From Anaeromyxobacteraceae bacterium (GTDB lineage: Bacteria > Myxococcota > Myxococcia > Myxococcales > Anaeromyxobacteraceae), in NCBI GenBank assembly GCA_027349605.1, contig DAIEMM010000419.1:1-9019 (forward strand): a DNA stretch of 9,019 nucleotides. Direction: 5' to 3'. Below are positions 6,410 through 9,019 of this stretch, piece by piece (within the stretch, counting starts at the first letter, position 1; each line of letters starts with the position of its first letter). The position numbers were made by a program, and so were the translations under genes. The notes beneath the pieces are model-generated. The model saw only the letters and a list, made by a program, of their open reading frames with translations. It had not been told where the DNA came from and did not search any database.

Positions 6410-7108
6410 ATGGCAAACGCATTCGAGAATTCGCAGGTCCTGGTTCGCGGTGCAGCAGACGTCGAGCGCCGCTTCATGGCAGCCGTCTACCGCTGGATGA
6501 CGCTCGGGCTGCTCGTCACGTCGGGCGTCGCCTTCTACGTGGCGACCACCCCCGCGGCGCTGCAGATGATCTTCGGCAACCGGATGGTCTTCTGGGGGCT
6601 CGTCATCGCCCAGTTCGGCCTGGTCATCGCCCTGTCTGCGGCGGTGAACAAGCTCTCGGCCGGGATGGCCGGGGCGCTCTTCATCCTCTACTCGGCCCTC
6701 ACCGGCGCCACGCTGTCGGCGGTGCTGCTCGCCTACACCGGCGCCTCGGTGGCCTCCGCCTTCGCGGTCACCGCCGGGACCTTCCTGGCGATGAGCGTGT
6801 ACGGCACGGTGACGAAGCGGGACCTCACCAGCTGGTCCACCTTCCTCTTCATGGGGCTCATCGGCGTCGTCATCGCCAGCGTCGTGAACATCTTCACGAA
6901 GAGCGGAATGGTCGCCTGGGTGATCTCGGCGGCGGCGGTGGTGGTCTTCACCGGGCTCACCGGCTACGACACCCAGCGGCTGCGCCGCATGGCCACGGCC
7001 GGGGCCGGGGTGGCCGCGCTCCCGGTGAACGGCGCGCTGGCCCTCTATCTCGACTTCATCAACCTGTTCCTGTCGCTGCTCAACCTCTTCGGCGGCCGGC
7101 GGAACTAG
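6410..7108 (+). CDS. Bax inhibitor-1/YccA (TMBIM) family membrane protein
   Basis: A 232-residue inner-membrane protein of the Bax inhibitor-1 family, which contains the pH-sensitive calcium leak protein YetJ and the FtsH-modulating YccA/YbhL proteins of bacteria. There are about seven hydrophobic spans: near 27-45, 59-77, 84-104, 112-131, 143-161, 166-185 and 206-226. Family hallmarks are the N-terminal soluble VERRFMAAVYRWMTLGLL, the TGATLSAV segment (98-104), TGYDTQRLRRMA (184-195) and ALYLDFINLFLSLLNLFGGRRN at the end. Asp187 and Asp215 sit where the family keeps its two aspartates that form the pH-responsive gate; that function is inferred. The start is fixed by the family N-terminus (MANAFENSQVLVR). 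There is no Shine-Dalgarno, and a -10 box sits six bases upstream. The gene ends 34 bp before a strong terminator, so it is probably monocistronic or the end of the fusion-HAD run. Confidence 0.94.
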   Translation: MANAFENSQVLVRGAADVERRFMAAVYRWMTLGLLVTSGVAFYVATTPAALQMIFGNRMVFWGLVIAQFGLVIALSAAVNKLSAGMAGALFILYSALTGATLSAVLLAYTGASVASAFAVTAGTFLAMSVYGTVTKRDLTSWSTFLFMGLIGVVIASVVNIFTKSGMVAWVISAAAVVVFTGLTGYDTQRLRRMATAGAGVAALPVNGALALYLDFINLFLSLLNLFGGRRN

Positions 7109-7142
7109 ACGGGCCCCGGCGGCAGGCGCCCGCCGGAAATGG

Positions 7143-7176
7143 AGAAGGCCGCTTCCCTCGGGAGGCGGCCTTCTTT
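7143..7176 (+). terminator. Intrinsic terminator after the BI-1 gene
   Basis: GAAGGCCGC (7144-7152) pairs perfectly with GCGGCCTTC (7165-7173). The stem continues inwards through TTCC/GGAG, counting one T-G pair, to a four-base loop, and outwards with A7143-T7174; TTCTTT follows. It lies 34 bp past the BI-1 stop. The reverse strand has a less regular T-rich tail, so it could also catch leftward transcripts that pass the cytochrome gene. Confidence 0.85.
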
Positions 7177-7239
7177 GCTGATGCACCGCGGAAGACCGTC
7201 GGTCCGGGCGAGGATGGCCCGGCACGCGCCGCGCCCGAC

Positions 7240-7280
7240 CCCGGCTTGGAAATCCCCCTCCAGGTCATCTCCAAACCGGG
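7240..7280. repeat. 11-bp inverted repeat in the convergent region
   Basis: CCCGGCTTGGA (7240-7250) is complementary to TCCAAACCGGG (7270-7280) except for one C/A position, which pairs as G-U when read from the minus strand; the loop is 19 bases. No T tract follows. It may be a back-up terminator for leftward transcription or have no role. Confidence 0.4.
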
Positions 7281-7405
7281 ATCGACGAGGCGCCGCGTGC
7301 ACCCGCCATCCTCGAACCTTGCCGCCGTCTCGCTGGGGGAAAGGAGCAAGGGAGGTGCCAGGATGGTCCCCCCAGGGATCGCGGGGTTCCGGGATCCGGG
7401 TGGGA

Positions 7406-7443
7406 GGAGGTGGGGGAAGTCACCCGGTCGGTCCCCCACCTCC
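7406..7443 (-). terminator. Hairpin downstream of the cytochrome gene, probable terminator without a U tract
   Basis: GGAGGTGGGGGA (7406-7417) and TCCCCCACCTCC (7432-7443) form a perfect 12-bp stem with a 14-base loop, 17 bases beyond the cytochrome TGA at 7463-7461. The minus strand shows C/T-rich sequence (CTCCCACC) rather than a U run afterwards, so termination strength is uncertain. The loop contains CACCCGG, complementary to CCGGGTG on both flanks (see findings). Confidence 0.5.
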
Positions 7444-7460
7444 GGGTGAAGGCACCCAGG

Positions 7461-7829
7461 TCAGCGCCAGGTCATCGTGGCCCCGTCGTGGCACGCGGCG
7501 GTGCACGTGCCAGCGACCGGGTTCCACGTTCCGCCACTCTGGAACACGACGTCGACGCTCCCGTTCACGTGGAAGGTCTTGTCCGCCGTCAGGACGTTCA
7601 CGAGGACGCCGCCCTGGACCACCCACGCCGCCGTCGCGAGGTGGCACGCCTGGCATGCGTAGTTGATCCCGTTCGTGGTGTGGAACAGGTGCGCGGACGC
7701 GCCCCAGATGTCGCCCCCCGTGTCCGGCGCGATGCCGTGGCAGCCGTTGCACTGGGTGATCGCGCCGCTCCAGGCGGGAGAGGGAGCCGTCCCGTGGCAG
7801 GCCGTCGCGCACGTCCCGTTTGCCGCGGA
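7461..7829 (-). pseudogene. C-terminal part of the multiheme cytochrome, cut off by an in-frame TAA
   Basis: These 122 codons plus TGA (7463-7461) continue in the same frame as the upstream cytochrome, immediately after TAA 7832-7830. They begin SANGTC and carry four more heme motifs: CATACH (7811-7794), CNGCH (7751-7737), CQACH (7655-7641) and CTAACH (7505-7488). The chain ends DGATMTWR, a Trp-containing end common in this cytochrome class. Order and spacing match the second half of the upstream repeat unit, so this is clearly the missing end of that protein. There is no ATG or ribosome site just after the TAA, so it is unlikely to be a separate gene. The absence of other stops or frameshifts means the break is recent, a sequencing error, or is read through. 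It would be translated only by read-through. Confidence 0.75.
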
Positions 7830-9019
7830 TTAGGAGCCTCCCGAAATGGCGACCGTCGCCCTGGCCGTCGACCCGCCCACGTGCGACAGGTCGACCGGTA
7901 CCGCGTGGCAGATTTGGCACGGGAAGGGGTTCGCGTAGCTCTGTCCGCTCAGGGTGGTGCCCGTGAGATGGGCCTGGTGGGCTCCGGTCCGCGAGGCGAG
8001 GTTCGACCCGGCGAGGCGGCCCTGGATGTCGTCGGGCGGCGCCGACAGCGTGGGGAACGCGGTCACGCTGTACCCCGCCTTCGACTGGGTGCTTCGCGTG
8101 CCATGGCAGAACGAGCAGTTCGAGGTCCAGCCCGTCCAGCCCGCCTTCTCGTGGCAGGTGTTGCAGCTGTCGCCCGTGGAGGTGATGACGGTCCCGTAGC
8201 TCGCACCGTGGCAGGTCCGGCAGTCGAGCGACCCCGCGGCCCCGGCGAGGTGGTCGAGCGCCATCGGGCCGTGCTGCGACGCGAGCGGGATGGGTCCATG
8301 GCCGGTGGCGTCGATCCTGCCGTTCAGGTGCTTGCCGCCGGCGACGTCGAGGGTGCCGTCCGCCTTCATGGTCCCGTCATGGCAGGTCACGCAGGACGTG
8401 AGCCCGGAAGCACTCGGGTGCCCGGTGGAAGTCGCGGGCGGCAGCCCGTGGCAGGAGCCGCACACCACGCCGGTGGCCGCCCAGGCCGGCGAGGCGACCT
8501 GGCCGTGGCAGTAGGTCGCGCAGGTGCCGCTGGCGGGATTGTACGTGCCGAGGCTGGAAGGCAGGCTCGCCTGCCCGTTGCCGGACAGGATCACCGCGGC
8601 GCGGGCACTGGCGCCGCTGATGTGGGAGAGGCTGGCCGGAACGGCGTGGCAGGTGCCGCACGAGAAGGGCAGGGCGAAGGCGATGCCCGCGGCCGTCCTT
8701 CCCTCCAGGTGCGCCCCGTGCGCGCCGGTGCGCGCCGGGTCGTTCGCCCCCGCCAGGCGGCCGGCCAGGTCGTCGGGAGGCGCGGCCCAGCCCGGGTGCG
8801 CATCGAAGGCGTAACCCGCCATCGACTGGAGAGTCGCCGCGCCGTGGCAGAAGGAGCAATTCGAGGTCCAGCCCGTCCAGCCCGCCTTCTCGTGGCAGGT
8901 GTTGCAGCTGTCGCCCGACGAGGTGATCGGGGTTCCGTAGTCGGCCCCGTGGCAGACCGTGCACTGCAGCGCTCCCGGCGCTCCGGAGGCGAACTCTAAG
9001 AAGCGGGGGGCGTGGACCG
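7830..9019 (-). CDS. Giant multiheme c-type cytochrome (5' end beyond the window; frame interrupted by TAA)
   Basis: The frame is open from the right edge to TAA 7832-7830, 395 residues in the window. It carries eleven heme motifs: CTVCH, CNTCH, CSFCH, CGTCH, CATYCH, CGSCH, CVTCH, CRTCH, CNTCH, CSFCH and CQICH. Ten are CX2CH; CATYCH (8522-8505) is CX3CH. The layout CX3CH-G ... W ... CX2CH-G, together with AGY ... PPDD, TGAHxAHL and LSH, resembles the Geobacter/Anaeromyxobacter CxxxxCH/CXXCH cytochromes used in periplasmic or outer-surface electron transfer. The conserved extra His residues (GAHxAHL, LSH) are likely distal ligands. The chain is a tandem duplication: motifs 1-4 recur exactly 741 bp later (247 residues). 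The signal peptide and earlier hemes lie outside the window. Downstream of the TAA the same frame continues with four more hemes. The only internal ATG near the right (8822) is not a plausible start, since heme motifs continue upstream of it. Confidence 0.9.
   Translation of the reverse strand, partial: VHAPRFLEFASGAPGALQCTVCHGADYGTPITSSGDSCNTCHEKAGWTGWTSNCSFCHGAATLQSMAGYAFDAHPGWAAPPDDLAGRLAGANDPARTGAHGAHLEGRTAAGIAFALPFSCGTCHAVPASLSHISGASARAAVILSGNGQASLPSSLGTYNPASGTCATYCHGQVASPAWAATGVVCGSCHGLPPATSTGHPSASGLTSCVTCHDGTMKADGTLDVAGGKHLNGRIDATGHGPIPLASQHGPMALDHLAGAAGSLDCRTCHGASYGTVITSTGDSCNTCHEKAGWTGWTSNCSFCHGTRSTQSKAGYSVTAFPTLSAPPDDIQGRLAGSNLASRTGAHQAHLTGTTLSGQSYANPFPCQICHAVPVDLSHVGGSTARATVAISGGS
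8119..8176 (-). repeat. 58-bp perfect direct repeat inside the cytochrome, copy 2
   Basis: Identical base for base to 8860-8917, with copies 741 bp apart in the same frame. It encodes the CNTCH heme site and the following EKAGWTGWTSN segment. Identity includes silent third positions, while flanking sequence has diverged. Confidence 0.95.
8860..8917 (-). repeat. 58-bp perfect direct repeat inside the cytochrome, copy 1
   Basis: Partner of 8119-8176, part of the upstream heme module. It marks the most conserved stretch of the 247-residue duplicated unit. Confidence 0.95.

Larger units (their letters stand above)
7109..7460. other. Non-coding convergent intergenic region (352 bp)
   Basis: No frame here has family features or a ribosome site; the open frames are low-complexity Arg/Pro/Gly shadows. 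It contains the BI-1 terminator at 7143-7176, an 11-base palindrome GACCGTCGGTC (7194-7204), an 11-bp inverted repeat with one G-U type mismatch (CCCGGCTTGGA 7240-7250 with TCCAAACCGGG 7270-7280), and the hairpin array at 7396-7448. The genes on both sides point inward, so terminator structures are what one expects. I see no RNA gene. Confidence 0.6.

Noticed and set aside
7830..7832. Recoded stop (selenocysteine or pyrrolysine)
   Set aside because: The codon is TAA, not TGA or TAG, and I see no special downstream structure; nonsense mutation, error or simple read-through fits better.
7488..8963. CRISPR-like recurrence of GTGGCAG every 45-200 bases
   Set aside because: The repeated word is the reverse complement of the Cys-His codons (CTGCCAC) of heme motifs, with irregular spacing always in multiples of three.
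7410..8999. A 529-codon plus-strand frame opposite the cytochrome
   Set aside because: Arg/Gly/Val-rich antisense shadow; the minus strand has 15 ordered heme motifs.

Overview
The window is very GC-rich, with strong G/C preference at third codon positions, which produces many long antisense shadow frames. Its gene content suggests an anaerobic or microaerophilic delta-proteobacterium/myxobacterium: a giant multiheme c-type cytochrome of the Geobacter/Anaeromyxobacter kind, an NfnAB-type flavoprotein, rubrerythrin and thiol peroxidase. An Anaeromyxobacter-like organism is my best guess, inferred from gene content only.

Layout, left to right. Positions 1-2451 hold four leftward genes, in transcription order: a YqgE/AlgH protein (2451-1855), thiol peroxidase tpx (1809-1309), a multi-pass membrane protein possibly of the EI24/CysZ type (1286-453), and the first 139 codons of a secreted, probably outer-membrane beta-barrel protein (419 to the left edge). 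A 210-bp divergent promoter region (2452-2661) carries a plausible sigma70-like promoter overlapped by a 24-bp imperfect dyad. Rightward from it runs a 1001-residue fusion (2662-5667) joining an NfnA-like FAD/NAD/[2Fe-2S] module, an NfnB (GltD-like) two-[4Fe-4S]/FAD/NADPH module, a rubredoxin-like metal knuckle and a four-helix rubrerythrin diiron domain. A HAD phosphatase (5688-6347) follows after 20 bp, then a Bax-inhibitor-1/YccA membrane protein (6410-7108) whose -10 box suggests a leaderless transcript, ending in a strong terminator hairpin.

Positions 7109-7460 are a 352-bp non-coding convergent region with a hairpin near each gene end. From the right edge to 7461, leftward, lies a multiheme cytochrome with 15 visible heme motifs (12 CX2CH and 3 CX3CH) built from a duplicated module of about 247 residues. 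Its frame is broken by a single in-frame TAA at 7832-7830; beyond it 122 codons and four more heme motifs continue in the same frame to a normal TGA.

Functional reading (inference): the centre of the window looks like a peroxide/oxygen-defence locus. The fusion could carry electrons from NAD(P)H through flavins and FeS centres to a built-in rubrerythrin, opposite a tpx-containing gene run. The cytochrome on the right belongs to respiratory or extracellular electron transfer. The best candidates for something undescribed are the Nfn-rubrerythrin fusion and the interrupted cytochrome with CX3CH motifs.
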